DNA of 57,803 nucleotides from Opitutia bacterium UBA977 (GCA_002292345.1 DBBT01000048.1:1-57803); one strand, 5' to 3'; shown: positions 34,531 through 44,270, numbered from the stretch's first letter. Numbers and translations are program-made. The notes: generated from the letters alone by a model not told the origin.

Positions 34531-35382
34531 ATGTTGATGGCGACTTATACCCCTAGAACTCTGACATTTGTCTGTGTACTCGCATATGCGTTCGCTTTGA
34601 GTGTGAGCTCGGTGGCTGCGCAGAGTTTTATCGCTGGTGAAGATGAGGCGTTTTATGAGGCCTATAACGATGGATGGCGTACGGGGGATTGGAGCGGTCG
34701 TGGATTTGGTCAGTGGCGTTTGTTTGCGCCTGAGTATGCGGCAGCTGAGGAAGAGCAGTATGTCGGCTTTTTTATCGCAGAGGCAGGCAAAGAGACGGAC
34801 TTAGCGCAGACGGCGCGTGAGGATAAGGCGTTCGGAATCTTTGCGAATGGCACGGGCTTTGAAGAGACGGTCGCGTTTCGTTCGTTTGAGCAGCCTTTAA
34901 ATGTAGGTGATGTGTTTTCGCTGCGATTTGAATTTGATGGATTTAACAGCAAGTTTGAGCGTGATTCGGAGAAAACCTCCAGTGTCGGCATCGCGTTGCA
35001 TCTGCAGACGGCGATCAATGACTTGAGTGAATTGAGAGAGGGTCGCGCCGTGGTGCTCGCGCTGATCGAAGGCCTGAGCACATACCAAATTCTGGATGCG
35101 GATGCGCGCTTCAATACACGAGTGTTTCTCGACCCAGAGGGGGTTGAGGTCGGTGTAACGATCGGTGCTGCGGGGCGCTATGATTTGCAGCTGACGACTT
35201 TGAGCGATAATGTGGTGCATCACTTCATTGGACGAACGCTGAAGCAAGCTGAGCCTAAAGGGGGGGAGACTGTGACATTGGATCCGCAGCTCAATGGCTT
35301 TGCCTTGTTTAATCTGAACGGCGGTAAAAGTAATGCCTATTTTGGGGCCTTGCAAATTTCACGGCAGGAGAGGCAGTTATAA
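34531..35382 (+). CDS. Secreted protein of the 'DGW...GxGFxxW' family
   Basis: The 283-residue protein has a signal peptide ('TFVCVLAYAFALSVSSVAAQ') and then a beta-rich body beginning 'DEAFYEAYNDGW', 'SGRGFGQWRLF', 'KAFGIFANG', 'AFRSFEQPLNVGDVFSLRF'. The same landmarks in the same order occur in the PEP-CTERM protein at 21022-21825 ('AYSDGW', 'GTGFAGWGF', 'DAFRIAANNG', 'FRTFSSSLGAGDVFTF'), so the two are homologous. This one lacks the sorting tail. Its stop overlaps the malQ start by one base, so translation is coupled. Carbohydrate binding or capture is a hypothesis from context. Confidence 0.88.
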   Translation: MLMATYTPRTLTFVCVLAYAFALSVSSVAAQSFIAGEDEAFYEAYNDGWRTGDWSGRGFGQWRLFAPEYAAAEEEQYVGFFIAEAGKETDLAQTAREDKAFGIFANGTGFEETVAFRSFEQPLNVGDVFSLRFEFDGFNSKFERDSEKTSSVGIALHLQTAINDLSELREGRAVVLALIEGLSTYQILDADARFNTRVFLDPEGVEVGVTIGAAGRYDLQLTTLSDNVVHHFIGRTLKQAEPKGGETVTLDPQLNGFALFNLNGGKSNAYFGALQISRQERQL

Positions 35383-36965
35383 TGCCATCATTTTCAGCAA
35401 AACCACTTTTTAATAAAGACTGCGGCTTGCTCGTGCATCCGACCTCACTGCCGAATCAGTATGGCGTCGGCGACTTCGGACCATCCGCAATTGCTTGGTT
35501 GGAGCTGTTGGCCCAAAATGGGCAGACTGTTTGGCAGATTTTACCGCTTAATCCTGCTGGTTATGGAGACTCGCCCTATCAAGGGCTGTCTGCGTTTGCG
35601 GCCAACCCGGTGTTCCTCAGTCCGGAGGATTTGCATGCCCGTGGCTTGATTGACGAAATCGAATTACGCTCGTTCGAATTAGAGAATCGATCGGTTGTCG
35701 ATTTTACTGCGGTCTATCGCAATAAGACAGAATTGTCAGCCCGTGCGGCAGTTCGTTTTTTTGAATTGGATAGTGGTGATCCGTTGCGCCTTAAATATGA
35801 TGCGTTTGTCACGGCCGAGAGCGACTGGCTGGAAGGTTTCGCATTGTATAGTGCACTCAAGGCGAGTTTCGGCGGAGTGGCGTGGACGGATTGGCCGGAG
35901 CCGCTTCGACAGCGTGAACCTGGCGCGCTGGCACAGGCAGTGCACGATTTGGATGTGGAGTTGGAGCAGGTGCGTTTCGAGCAATTTTTATTGCGCGAGC
36001 AGTGGGATTCGGTGCGTGCCACAGCACGTCGTTTGAACATCTGTATCGTGGGGGATTTGCCAATTTTTGTGGCGCATGACAGTGCGGATGTTTGGTGCGA
36101 GCGTGGGTTGTTCCGCCTGAACGATGACGGCAGCCCTTCGGTCGTGGCTGGTGTGCCGCCCGACTATTTTTCGGAAACTGGGCAACTGTGGGGTAATCCT
36201 CTTTACGCTTGGGATGTGCATCGTTCGGATGGTTTTTCTTGGTGGCGTAAGCGCTTGCGCAAGATATTGAATTGGGTGGATGTCGTTCGCATAGATCACT
36301 TCCGTGGCTTTGAAGCGTGTTGGGAGATTTTAGGCGGTGCGGAGACTGCGGAAGATGGTCGTTGGATCGCAGCGCCGGGGCGTGAGGTCTTTAATTTATT
36401 TGTGGAAGACTGGGGCTTGCCCTTGCCGGTGATTGCTGAGGACTTGGGAGTGATTACAGACGGAGTCATTGCGCTGCGGGACGACTTTCAATTGCCTGGT
36501 ATTCGGATTGAGCAATTTGCGTTTGGATCTGATGAGATGAAGAAAACTTTTTTGCCGGAGGTCTATGACGAGCACTGCATCGCCTATACCGGTACGCACG
36601 ATAACGATACGGTAGTTGGTTGGTTTAACAGCGATGCTGGTGAGGATAGCACTCGCACGCAGAGCGACATCGACACGGAGCGCGCCGAGGCGCTTGCCTA
36701 TTTTGGCACCGACGGTTCAGAGATACATAAGGATTTTATTCGCAGCTTATACCGATCCAATGCGGCGGCGACGATTGTTCCGATTCAGGATCTAATTGGA
36801 CTCGGATCCGAAGGTCGCATGAATACTCCGGGACAATCCTCTGGTAGTTGGGGCTGGCGCATGACGAGTTACAGCGATGTGCTGACAGCGCTTGCGGAGC
36901 TTTCCGAGTTGACCAGTGCATGTGGCCGAGGGCAGGCCGCTCTGTCATCATATATTGCCCGTTAA
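35382..36965 (+). CDS. malQ: 4-alpha-glucanotransferase (amylomaltase)
   Basis: The 527-residue GH77 protein has no signal peptide. The N-terminus 'GLLVHPTSLPNQYGVGDFG' and 'WQILPLNPAGYGDSPYQGLSAFAANP' are typical of amylomaltases. Catalytic residues are Asp305 ('VRIDHFRGFEACWEI'), Glu353 ('IAEDLG') and Asp407 ('YTGTHDNDT'). It disproportionates maltodextrins in the cytoplasm, moving glucan chains between acceptors and releasing glucose. Its start overlaps the previous stop, and the transporter gene follows after 26 bp. This defines a maltodextrin import and processing unit under the operator at 34464. Confidence 0.96.
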   Translation: MPSFSAKPLFNKDCGLLVHPTSLPNQYGVGDFGPSAIAWLELLAQNGQTVWQILPLNPAGYGDSPYQGLSAFAANPVFLSPEDLHARGLIDEIELRSFELENRSVVDFTAVYRNKTELSARAAVRFFELDSGDPLRLKYDAFVTAESDWLEGFALYSALKASFGGVAWTDWPEPLRQREPGALAQAVHDLDVELEQVRFEQFLLREQWDSVRATARRLNICIVGDLPIFVAHDSADVWCERGLFRLNDDGSPSVVAGVPPDYFSETGQLWGNPLYAWDVHRSDGFSWWRKRLRKILNWVDVVRIDHFRGFEACWEILGGAETAEDGRWIAAPGREVFNLFVEDWGLPLPVIAEDLGVITDGVIALRDDFQLPGIRIEQFAFGSDEMKKTFLPEVYDEHCIAYTGTHDNDTVVGWFNSDAGEDSTRTQSDIDTERAEALAYFGTDGSEIHKDFIRSLYRSNAAATIVPIQDLIGLGSEGRMNTPGQSSGSWGWRMTSYSDVLTALAELSELTSACGRGQAALSSYIAR

Positions 36966-36991
36966 TATTTTACTTCAAGCGACTAATTACT

Positions 36992-38758
36992 ATGAACAAA
37001 CCCCGTCTCTCTTTTTGGCAAATATGGAATATGAGCTTTGGCTTTTTCGGCATCCAGTTTGGTTTTGCCCTGCAGAATGCCAATGTGAGTCGTATCTTCG
37101 AAACACTCGGAGCCGACAAGCATGCAATACCGCTCCTCTGGATTGCCGCACCTTTAACTGGTTTGATTGTTCAGCCCATCGTTGGATATTTTAGTGATCG
37201 AACCTGGTGTAAACTCGGGCGCCGCCGGCCTTATTTTTTAGGTGGAGCGGTCTGTGCCTCTATGGCGCTCATTGGCATGCCTAATTCTGCTTACCTCTGG
37301 ATGGCCGCTGGTATGCTATGGATTATGGATGCGTCTATCAATGTATCTATGGAGCCTTTTCGTGCTTTTGTTGGCGACGTGCTGCCTTCTGAGCAGCGCA
37401 CCAGAGGCTTTGCGATGCAGAGCTTTTTTATTGGTGCAGGCTCAGTGATCGCTTCGGCTTTACCCTATATGTTAACCAATTGGTGTGGGGTGTCCAACGT
37501 CGCAGCCGAGGGGGTGATTCCAGATTCGGTTAAATGGTCTTTTTATCTAGGGGCAGCAGTGTTCTTCGCCGCCGTGCTCTGGACTGTTGTCAAAAGTAAG
37601 GAATACAGCCCTGACGAACTGGCGGCCTTCGAGGGATCCGAGTCTGCTGAAGATGAGTCTTCGGCGCGTAACCGAGTCGCGGGCGAAGCTGCTGCTTCTG
37701 AGCTTCGTTTGAAAAAGAAGGCGCAGCATGGGCCGATCTTTTTAATCGTAGGTGTATTATTGTCCGCCGCAGTCTATTTTGTGGGATGGGAACAAGAGCT
37801 CTATATCGTGACTGGTGGATTTGTTGCGCTTGGGATACTGCTTCTGCTCTCAGTCGTGCTTCAGAACAAAGGTGCGTCATCAAACGGTCTAGTCGTCGTT
37901 ATGGATGATTTATACGCCATGCCTAAAACGATGAGACAGCTGGCGGTCGTTCAATTTTTCTCTTGGTTTGCTCTCTTCTCCATGTGGATCTATACCACTG
38001 CCGCCGTAACGAGCCACCTCTACGATATGCGGATTGGTCTTGAAGACGTGGCCAGTTTGGAGCAGGCAGCAACTGTGATTAAAGCCAGTGGTGTAGATGC
38101 AGAAATAGAGTCTGCTTACAACGCGGTGCTACGAGATCTCGAAGGCTACCGTGCTGAAATTGATTTAGGTGCTGTCGAGGTCGTTGGAACCATGCGCACG
38201 GCTAACTTCTTTATTAGTTATGGTGATCTCGGTGGCCTTTCTGCCGCTATGCAGGAACGCCTCACCGTCATTCGGCAGGAATACAATACCGGCGCGGATT
38301 GGGTCGGTATCGCGTTTGCGGTTTATAATGGCTTTGCTGCCCTGATCGCATTTGCGCTGCCTGTCTTTGCTAAGTGGACGAATCGAAAAGTGACCCATGC
38401 TGTGGCACTCTTGTGTGGCTCACTTGGTCTGATTTCAGTCTATTTTCTCCCTGGCCCTAACTGGATTCTGTTATCAATGGTCGGCGTCGGCATAGCCTGG
38501 GCGAGTATCCTATCAATGCCCTATGCGATACTCTCTGACTCATTGCCTGCGAAAAAGATGGGGCTCTACATGGGCATCTTTAATTTCTTTATCGTTTTAC
38601 CGCAGATGCTTGCGGCAACAATCCTTGGCTTGCTCGTTACAAATCTTTTTAGTGGCCAGACCGTCCTTGCTTTAGTTCTTGGTGGAGCGACTTGGATCGT
38701 CGCAGCGATTTTAACTCTATTTGTCGACGATCTGAATGACGACAATGCCATCGACTAA
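36992..38758 (+). CDS. MFS sugar:cation symporter (GPH/SLC45-like, maltose/maltodextrin candidate)
   Basis: From ATG 36992 the protein has 588 residues with about 12 membrane helices. It begins 'LSFWQIWNMSFGFFGIQFGFALQ' and has 'QPIVGYFSDRTWCKLGRRRPY', the typical loop 2-3 of sugar symporters in this branch. The central cytoplasmic loop (about 205-250) is charged. An unusual insertion of about 80 residues (near 348-429) separates 'WIYTTAAVTSHLYD' from 'YNTGADWVGIAFAVYNGFAA', which are nearly adjacent in relatives as I remember them. It probably imports maltose or short maltodextrins across the inner membrane, feeding MalQ 26 bp upstream. The substrate is inferred from neighbours. Confidence 0.9.
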   Translation: MNKPRLSFWQIWNMSFGFFGIQFGFALQNANVSRIFETLGADKHAIPLLWIAAPLTGLIVQPIVGYFSDRTWCKLGRRRPYFLGGAVCASMALIGMPNSAYLWMAAGMLWIMDASINVSMEPFRAFVGDVLPSEQRTRGFAMQSFFIGAGSVIASALPYMLTNWCGVSNVAAEGVIPDSVKWSFYLGAAVFFAAVLWTVVKSKEYSPDELAAFEGSESAEDESSARNRVAGEAAASELRLKKKAQHGPIFLIVGVLLSAAVYFVGWEQELYIVTGGFVALGILLLLSVVLQNKGASSNGLVVVMDDLYAMPKTMRQLAVVQFFSWFALFSMWIYTTAAVTSHLYDMRIGLEDVASLEQAATVIKASGVDAEIESAYNAVLRDLEGYRAEIDLGAVEVVGTMRTANFFISYGDLGGLSAAMQERLTVIRQEYNTGADWVGIAFAVYNGFAALIAFALPVFAKWTNRKVTHAVALLCGSLGLISVYFLPGPNWILLSMVGVGIAWASILSMPYAILSDSLPAKKMGLYMGIFNFFIVLPQMLAATILGLLVTNLFSGQTVLALVLGGATWIVAAILTLFVDDLNDDNAID

Positions 38759-38969
38759 GCAGCGATTCACGAAAAGTACGTGCCTACAATCCCGCATTGT
38801 TTCATACGATGCTTCTTTTTAGTTGGTAGAGCTAGCGGAGCGCGCCGTTCGACAAGGTCGAGAAATGGCCTGTATTTGTTCGCCTTGCAATGTTGCAGTG
38901 GATTTCGATGTGCGTATCCAACAGTTCGCTCTTGGATTGTGGCATGAGCTGTTCATGTTCTATCTCCTA

Positions 38970-39968
38970 ATGAATACGCATTTAAAATCGATGATTCTGA
39001 GCTCCACCGGAGCCACTGAGCTGATTGAGCTGGGCGTGATCCAGAGTCTTTGGAGCGGCTATGGTTCGATTGTGCGTTATGGGTTGAAGGGCGGGTCTGT
39101 GCAAAGTGTGGTCGTCAAACACGTGTCGCTGCCGGCGGCAGTGGCACACCCGAGGGGGTGGAATACGGATCGGTCGCATCAACGTAAGCTCAAGTCCTAC
39201 GAAGTGGAGGCCGCTTGGTATCGCGACTGGAGTGCGCGCTGTGGCCCGGGTTGCCGCGTGCCGAAGTGCCTGGCGTTGGAATCGGTAAGGCACGAGTCGA
39301 TCATGGTATTGGAGGATTTGGATGCATCGGGATTTGCGCTGCGTCGCACGACGGTGGGTGAGACTGAGCTACACGCCTGCTTGTCGTGGTTGGCGCATTT
39401 CCACGCGACTTTTATGGGGGCCGAGCCGACGGGCGTGTGGGAGCAGGGCACGTATTGGCATTTGGATACACGGCCGGATGAGCTGGCGATCTTAGCGAAG
39501 GAAGACCCGGCATTGAAAGACGCGGCAGTTGCGATCGATCAAAAGCTTAGGGCTAGTCCATATCAGACGCTGGTGCATGGCGATGCCAAGCTGGCGAACT
39601 TTTGTTTTTCAGAAGATGGCGCGTCGGTGGCGGCGGTGGATTTTCAGTATGTAGGAGCAGGGTGTGGGATGAAGGACGTCGCCTACCTTGTCGGCAGTTG
39701 TCTCGACGAACATGCTTGCGAGCGGGAGGAGTCTGCGCTGTTGGGGCTGTATTTCGGTGTCTTGCGTGGTGCATTAACGGCCCAAGGAACTAACCTCGAT
39801 CTGGATGCCTTGGAGCGTGATTGGCGGTCGCTTTATCCGGTGGCATGGACGGACTTTCATCGCTTTCTAAAAGGCTGGAGCCCGGGGCATTGGAAGATCA
39901 ATGGCTACAGTGAGCGCTTGGCGCGTGAAGTGCTTGCCAGTTTACAGGAAGCTGCACGATGCGATTAA
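38970..39968 (+). CDS. APH/ecdysteroid-kinase-like phosphotransferase
   Basis: The start is taken as ATG 38970 (332 residues); upstream in-frame codons to 38823 are possible but look non-coding, and 38991 is another candidate. Kinase-fold landmarks are the Lys strand 'SVVVKHVS', the hinge '[12 protein letters not shown]', the Brenner motif '[13 protein letters not shown]' with catalytic Asp and Asn, and the metal loop '[21 protein letters not shown]'. This pattern matches the EcKinase/DUF1679 branch of the aminoglycoside-phosphotransferase superfamily, small-molecule kinases whose bacterial substrates are mostly unknown. It overlaps the next gene, an inositol-phosphatase-like protein, by 10 bp, so the two are translationally coupled. 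Antibiotic resistance is not implied. Confidence 0.85.
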   Translation: MNTHLKSMILSSTGATELIELGVIQSLWSGYGSIVRYGLKGGSVQSVVVKHVSLPAAVAHPRGWNTDRSHQRKLKSYEVEAAWYRDWSARCGPGCRVPKCLALESVRHESIMVLEDLDASGFALRRTTVGETELHACLSWLAHFHATFMGAEPTGVWEQGTYWHLDTRPDELAILAKEDPALKDAAVAIDQKLRASPYQTLVHGDAKLANFCFSEDGASVAAVDFQYVGAGCGMKDVAYLVGSCLDEHACEREESALLGLYFGVLRGALTAQGTNLDLDALERDWRSLYPVAWTDFHRFLKGWSPGHWKINGYSERLAREVLASLQEAARCD

Positions 39969-40852
39969 GTGCGGAAGATTTGATTCAGCTCGTTGGGTGC
40001 GCGGCGACGGCAGTGAAGGAGGCAGGCGTCTTGATTGCTCAGCACGATGGTCGTGAGGTTCTGGTGCAGCACAAGGCCGGCGGGGAGAGTCTCGCCTCGC
40101 AGGTAGTGACGGAGGTGGATGAGCTGAGTCAGGCGATTATCCTAAGGCACTTGCTGCCGAGCTGTGCGGCCTACGATCTCGCACTGCTGACTGAAGAGCA
40201 ACCAGATGATGGCAGTCGTTTAGAAAAAGATGCATTCTGGTGTATTGATCCGCTCGATGGGACTTTGCCATTTACGGAATCGATCCCCGGTTATGCGGTT
40301 TCGATTGCGTTGGTGGCGCGGGATGGTACGCCGTTGATTGGGGTGGTCTATGATCCCTCGACCGGCACGCAGTATCAGGCCGTGCAGGGGCAGGGGGCGT
40401 TGCGTGATGGTGAGCCTTGGACGTTGTCACCATCGTCAGGGGCTGCGCCTCTAAGCTTTATTTCAGATCGTAGCATCGTGAGTCACCCGCAGTTTGACGC
40501 GGCGCTGGCGCAGTTGCAGGTATTGGCGAGTGAGCTCGGCCAGGACGGGCTGCAAACAACTTTGACGGGCGGTGCGGTGATGAATGCGTTGTGGGTATTG
40601 GAGCATGCGCCTGCGTGCTATTTCAAATTCCCGAAGCCGCAAGCCGGCGGCGGCAGTCTGTGGGATTATGCTGCGACGGCGTGCATCTACGCAGAGTTGG
40701 GCGCGTGGTGCAGTGATGTTGCCGGACAGCGCTTGGATTTAAATCGAGCAGATTCTACATTCATGAATCACCGCGGCGTGCTAGTTGCCTCGGATCGTTC
40801 ATTGGGGCAGGCCTTGCTGGCTGTACTTGTCGACCTTAGTGATGGCGAATGA
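39959..40852 (+). CDS. Inositol monophosphatase/CysQ-family phosphatase
   Basis: The 297-residue protein has the superfamily metal-binding residues Glu79/Glu80 ('LLTEEQ') and 'DPLDGT' (97-102), then '[22 protein letters not shown]' and the C-terminal '[16 protein letters not shown]'. Members dephosphorylate inositol phosphate, fructose-1,6-bisphosphate or 3'-phosphoadenosine 5'-phosphate. The sequence does not decide between these. Its start overlaps the kinase-like gene upstream. A kinase-phosphatase pair acting on the same small molecule is an attractive but unproven reading. Confidence 0.9.
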   Translation: MRLSAEDLIQLVGCAATAVKEAGVLIAQHDGREVLVQHKAGGESLASQVVTEVDELSQAIILRHLLPSCAAYDLALLTEEQPDDGSRLEKDAFWCIDPLDGTLPFTESIPGYAVSIALVARDGTPLIGVVYDPSTGTQYQAVQGQGALRDGEPWTLSPSSGAAPLSFISDRSIVSHPQFDAALAQLQVLASELGQDGLQTTLTGGAVMNALWVLEHAPACYFKFPKPQAGGGSLWDYAATACIYAELGAWCSDVAGQRLDLNRADSTFMNHRGVLVASDRSLGQALLAVLVDLSDGE

Positions 40853-40918
40853 GGAAGTACGTTCCCCTCTGTATTATAAATCAAAGTCGGATTTGAAGTC
40901 TGGCTTTGCGGCTTGAAC

Positions 40919-42697
40919 TTACATGCGCTCCAACGGCTTAATGCCAAGCAGCTCTAGGCCAGTCATCAGCACAGTGCGGGTGCGTGCGCAAAGTAACAGG
41001 CGGCGGGCTTTGATTTCGGTATCCTCGACCATAACTTTATCGGCATTGTAGAAGCTGCTGTAGGCACCAGCCAATTCATACAAATAGGTGCAGAGAAAGT
41101 GCGGGCGCAGGTCATTGAGCGTTAGCTCCAGTGCCGTGACGAAGCCCATGATCTTACGTGCGAGGGCAAGTTCAGCCTCAGTCTCTGCTTGGCTTGCCGC
41201 TTCGATTGGCGCTTCGGGATCGACGCCGACTTTGCGGAAAATACTGTTGATACGTGCGACTGCGTAGAGCAGATAGGGCGCGGTGTTGCCCTCGAAGCTG
41301 AGGAGGCGATCCCAACTAAAGACGTAGTCTTGTGTGCGGTTGCTGGAAAGGTCGGCGTATTTTATTGCACCAATACCAACGGATTCAGCGATCTCGCGTC
41401 GCTCGGCTTCGTCGAGGTCTGGATTTTTCTCGGTGACGACGTCGAAGGCGCGGTTGCGGGCTTCGTCGAGGAGTTCCTGGAGTTTAATCGATTCGCCGGA
41501 TTTGGTTTTAAAGGGCTTCTTGTCGGCTCCGAGAATAGTGCCCCAGAAGACATGATTCATTTCTGGCTGTGCATAGCCCTTGGCCTTGAACCATTTTTCG
41601 GTGGTCAGAAAAAGCTGCTGAAAGTGGTCTTGCTGGCGGGCGTCGGTGAGGTAGATGATCTCGTCGGCCTTAAACTCTTCCAAGCGATAAAGCACGGTCG
41701 CCAGATCGGTAGAGGCGTAGTTGCTGGCGCCGTCTTGCTTGCGAATGTTGAATGGAAAGGGGCGTTCGTTATCGCGCGAGAATTTTTTGATCTCGTCGTG
41801 CCAGACGACCAGTGCGCCGTCGCTTTGTTCGGCGAGGCCGACTTCGGTCAGCTCGGCGTAGATGCGTTGCACTTTGTCGCGGTAGAAGGATTCGCCGAGG
41901 GTGATGTCGATCTCGACGCCGATTTGCACAAATAGCTTATCAAACGCGATTTTGGAGATTTCGACGATTTGGTTCCAAATGGCGGTGTTCTCGGTATCGC
42001 CGTTTTGTAGGAGCACCAGCTCGTTGCGGGAAATATCGCGCAGTTCAGGTTGCTCGAATTCGAGTGCGCTGCCGTCTTTGTAGAGTTGATCGAGGGTGAC
42101 GAGGGCATTTTCGCCCAGCTCGGACAGGTCGACGCCGTCGCGCTTGATCTTCATGATCAAGGTGCCGAAGTTGGTGCCCCAATCGCCGATGTGGTTGTCG
42201 CGGATCAGGTCGGCTCCACAGAAATCGAGCAGGCGAGCGATGGCCTGGCCAATCACCATTGGGCGCAAGTGGCCGATGTGTGCTTGCTTGGCGGTATTAG
42301 CACTCGGATAGTCGATGATGACTTTGCGACCGTCCTTGAGGGCTTTAGCGCCGCTTTGGTAGTCCTCTTTGGTGGAGAACGAGAGTTGCCACTGCCAAAT
42401 GAACTCCGGCGTGAGCGTAAAATTGATGAAGCCAGGGCCAGCGATATCGAGCGTGACGAACGCAGGGTCGAATTCGTCGGAGGCTTCTGCAGCGGAAATC
42501 AGGCGGGTAGCAAGTTCGCGGGGATTGAGCCCGTTTTGCTTCGCAAAGGCGAGCACGCCATTAGCCTGATAGTCGCCGAAACGTGGATCAGCAGGGCGCA
42601 CGCCGGGCACAAACTCCGAGCCGAAGCCTTCTGTCTGGGCTGCGATTGTCGATAGCGCACTTTCGATTGCCTTAGATGGATTGAACCAAACCTTCAT
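40919..42697 (-). CDS. argS: Arginyl-tRNA synthetase
   Basis: From ATG 42697 (12 codons after an in-frame TTG) the protein has 592 residues. The class I signature is 'SANTAKQAHIGHLR' (HIGH motif). An N-terminal additional domain precedes it. Further landmarks are 'RDNHIGDWGTNFG', 'QQDHFQQLF', 'KTKSGESIKLQELLDEA' and, in the anticodon-binding helices, 'NRTQDYVFSWDRLLSFEGNTAPYLLYA'. The C-terminus ends 'KPLERM', like other ArgS. It charges tRNA-Arg in the cytoplasm. It is divergent from the phosphorylase-like gene and appears monocistronic. The length is normal. Confidence 0.97.
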   Translation of the reverse strand: MKVWFNPSKAIESALSTIAAQTEGFGSEFVPGVRPADPRFGDYQANGVLAFAKQNGLNPRELATRLISAAEASDEFDPAFVTLDIAGPGFINFTLTPEFIWQWQLSFSTKEDYQSGAKALKDGRKVIIDYPSANTAKQAHIGHLRPMVIGQAIARLLDFCGADLIRDNHIGDWGTNFGTLIMKIKRDGVDLSELGENALVTLDQLYKDGSALEFEQPELRDISRNELVLLQNGDTENTAIWNQIVEISKIAFDKLFVQIGVEIDITLGESFYRDKVQRIYAELTEVGLAEQSDGALVVWHDEIKKFSRDNERPFPFNIRKQDGASNYASTDLATVLYRLEEFKADEIIYLTDARQQDHFQQLFLTTEKWFKAKGYAQPEMNHVFWGTILGADKKPFKTKSGESIKLQELLDEARNRAFDVVTEKNPDLDEAERREIAESVGIGAIKYADLSSNRTQDYVFSWDRLLSFEGNTAPYLLYAVARINSIFRKVGVDPEAPIEAASQAETEAELALARKIMGFVTALELTLNDLRPHFLCTYLYELAGAYSSFYNADKVMVEDTEIKARRLLLCARTRTVLMTGLELLGIKPLERM

Positions 42698-42915
42698 GGG
42701 GAGCAGAGCAAAATCCAGAGCGCTCGGCGTCAAGCTCTGCTTTTGGGAACTTTCAACGTGTCTTAAGTACTTATACCAGTTAGGCCGAGTATGGTGCGCT
42801 GTTCTATTTCGAGAATCCCGTTCTTTAGGCTCGACAATACCCCTTCTAATCGCCTAATACATAAATGTTTATGCCTTCTCGATGGGCAAATTAATCGGTT
42901 CCTACATTTTATTAA

Positions 42916-44250
42916 ATGAGAAAGAATATTATTAGTGCTCGTAAGTTCATTAAGCCTTCATTCAGCTTTCTAGTTGAAAAGAAGCGTGACGGTGGCGAAT
43001 TCTCCGACGCGGAGATCCGCTATATCGTCGATTCCATTTTGGATGATGACCTTCCTGAATTTCAACAATCAGCTTTAGCAATGGCTATCTTTTTTCAGGG
43101 TATGTCTGCCCAGGAGACAGCGATTTTTGCTGAGGAAATGATGCTGTCTGGAGAGGTGATCGACCTGACTGGCATCTCCCGCCCAAAGATTGATAAATAC
43201 TCAACTGGTGGTGTTGGTGATAAGACCACACTCGTGCTCGGTCCGCTAGCAGCTGCTTGTGGCGTGGTCATGCCAACTATGAACGGCGTTGATGAAGAGC
43301 ATGTTATTAGTAATCTTGATAAACTGTCTTCAATTCCGAATTTCAATCCGATCCTCGATTTGAAAGGCTTTAAAGCTCAGTTGAAGAAAGTTGGTTGTAC
43401 CTTTATTAAGCAAGACCCGGAAATCTCTCCAGTAGACGCGAAATTTTATAAATTGCGTCAGTTGACTGGCACGATTCCGAGTTTACCGTTGATCACTGGC
43501 AGTGTGCTTAGCCGAAAGTTGGCTGAAGGTGCGGAAGGTCTCGTAATCGATGTGAAGTGGGGCAACGGTTCGTTCATCAAGGATGTCGAACAAGCCAAGC
43601 AGTTGGCACGTTCGATCACGCGTGTCGGTCGTTCAATGAAGCGCCGTTGCGTGGCATTGGTGACTGATATGAATCAACCCCTGGGTGATACTGTTGGAAC
43701 TGCGCTTGAAATTAAGGAAGCGATTCAGTTGCTCAAGGGTGAAGGGCCGGAGGATTTGCAAGAGTTAGTGCTCAAGCTTGGTATGGAAATTGTGCGCCTC
43801 GCTGGGGTAGCTGGTTCGACACTCTCCGCAAAGCAGACTGTGCAACGTCATCTTAAAGATGGTTCTGCGCTGCAGAAGTTTAAAGATATGGTCGAGGCGC
43901 AAGGCGGTGATATCTCTGTGATCGATGATCCCGATAAGTTCCCAACAGCGAAGCACGTGCGCAAGTTGCCAGCCCCGAAGCGTGGCTATGTTCACACTAT
44001 TAATGCTGGTCTGATCGCCGAAGGCGTACAGAAGTTGGCGTTGAAGAAAAATGGCACATACGATCCAGCAGTGGGTGTTTCTGAAATCAAGAAGGTCGGC
44101 ACGCAAGTCAAGCAAGGCGAGCCATTGATGATGATCCACTACAACGACGAAGCTAAGATGGAAGAAGCACTTGAGTATCTCAAGACGGCATACCGCCTCG
44201 CTCCGAAGCGTCCGAATCCACCGCTACTAATCGTCGAGCGCGTCGCGTAA
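42916..44250 (+). CDS. Pyrimidine-nucleoside phosphorylase homologue with altered signature loop
   Basis: The 444-residue protein aligns end to end with thymidine/pyrimidine-nucleoside phosphorylases: N-terminal helical domain, 'KYSTGGVGDKTTLVLGPLAAACGVVMP', 'FYKLRQLTGTIPSLPLITGSVLSRKLAEG', 'DVKWGNGSF' and the C-terminal all-beta domain. The family catalyses phosphorolysis of pyrimidine nucleosides. The signature normally reading like SGRGLGHTGGTLDKLE is here 'NGVDEEHVISNLDKLSS'. His is kept, but the Arg, both Gly pairs and the Thr are replaced, so substrate or phosphate binding may differ. The other substrate residues (Arg of LRQ, Ser of LSRK, Lys of DVKWG) remain. A terminator follows at 44271. 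Confidence 0.88.
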   Translation: MRKNIISARKFIKPSFSFLVEKKRDGGEFSDAEIRYIVDSILDDDLPEFQQSALAMAIFFQGMSAQETAIFAEEMMLSGEVIDLTGISRPKIDKYSTGGVGDKTTLVLGPLAAACGVVMPTMNGVDEEHVISNLDKLSSIPNFNPILDLKGFKAQLKKVGCTFIKQDPEISPVDAKFYKLRQLTGTIPSLPLITGSVLSRKLAEGAEGLVIDVKWGNGSFIKDVEQAKQLARSITRVGRSMKRRCVALVTDMNQPLGDTVGTALEIKEAIQLLKGEGPEDLQELVLKLGMEIVRLAGVAGSTLSAKQTVQRHLKDGSALQKFKDMVEAQGGDISVIDDPDKFPTAKHVRKLPAPKRGYVHTINAGLIAEGVQKLALKKNGTYDPAVGVSEIKKVGTQVKQGEPLMMIHYNDEAKMEEALEYLKTAYRLAPKRPNPPLLIVERVA

Positions 44251-44270
44251 ATGACGCCATAATTTCCAAT

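Noticed and set aside
38823..38969. Upstream extension of the APH-like kinase to 38823
   Set aside because: It begins at a TTG, includes cysteine-rich, non-family-like residues, and no homology-like strand precedes the core; the ATG at 38970 is more plausible.
41189..41935. 248-codon plus-strand frame inside argS
   Set aside because: It lies antisense to a clear arginyl-tRNA synthetase and its sequence shows no recognisable domain; the open frame results from argS codon bias.
42740..42760. A TTTCAACGTGTCTTAA segment similar to the operator motif
   Set aside because: It lacks the mirrored half and the GT core spacing, and lies in front of housekeeping genes; probably chance.
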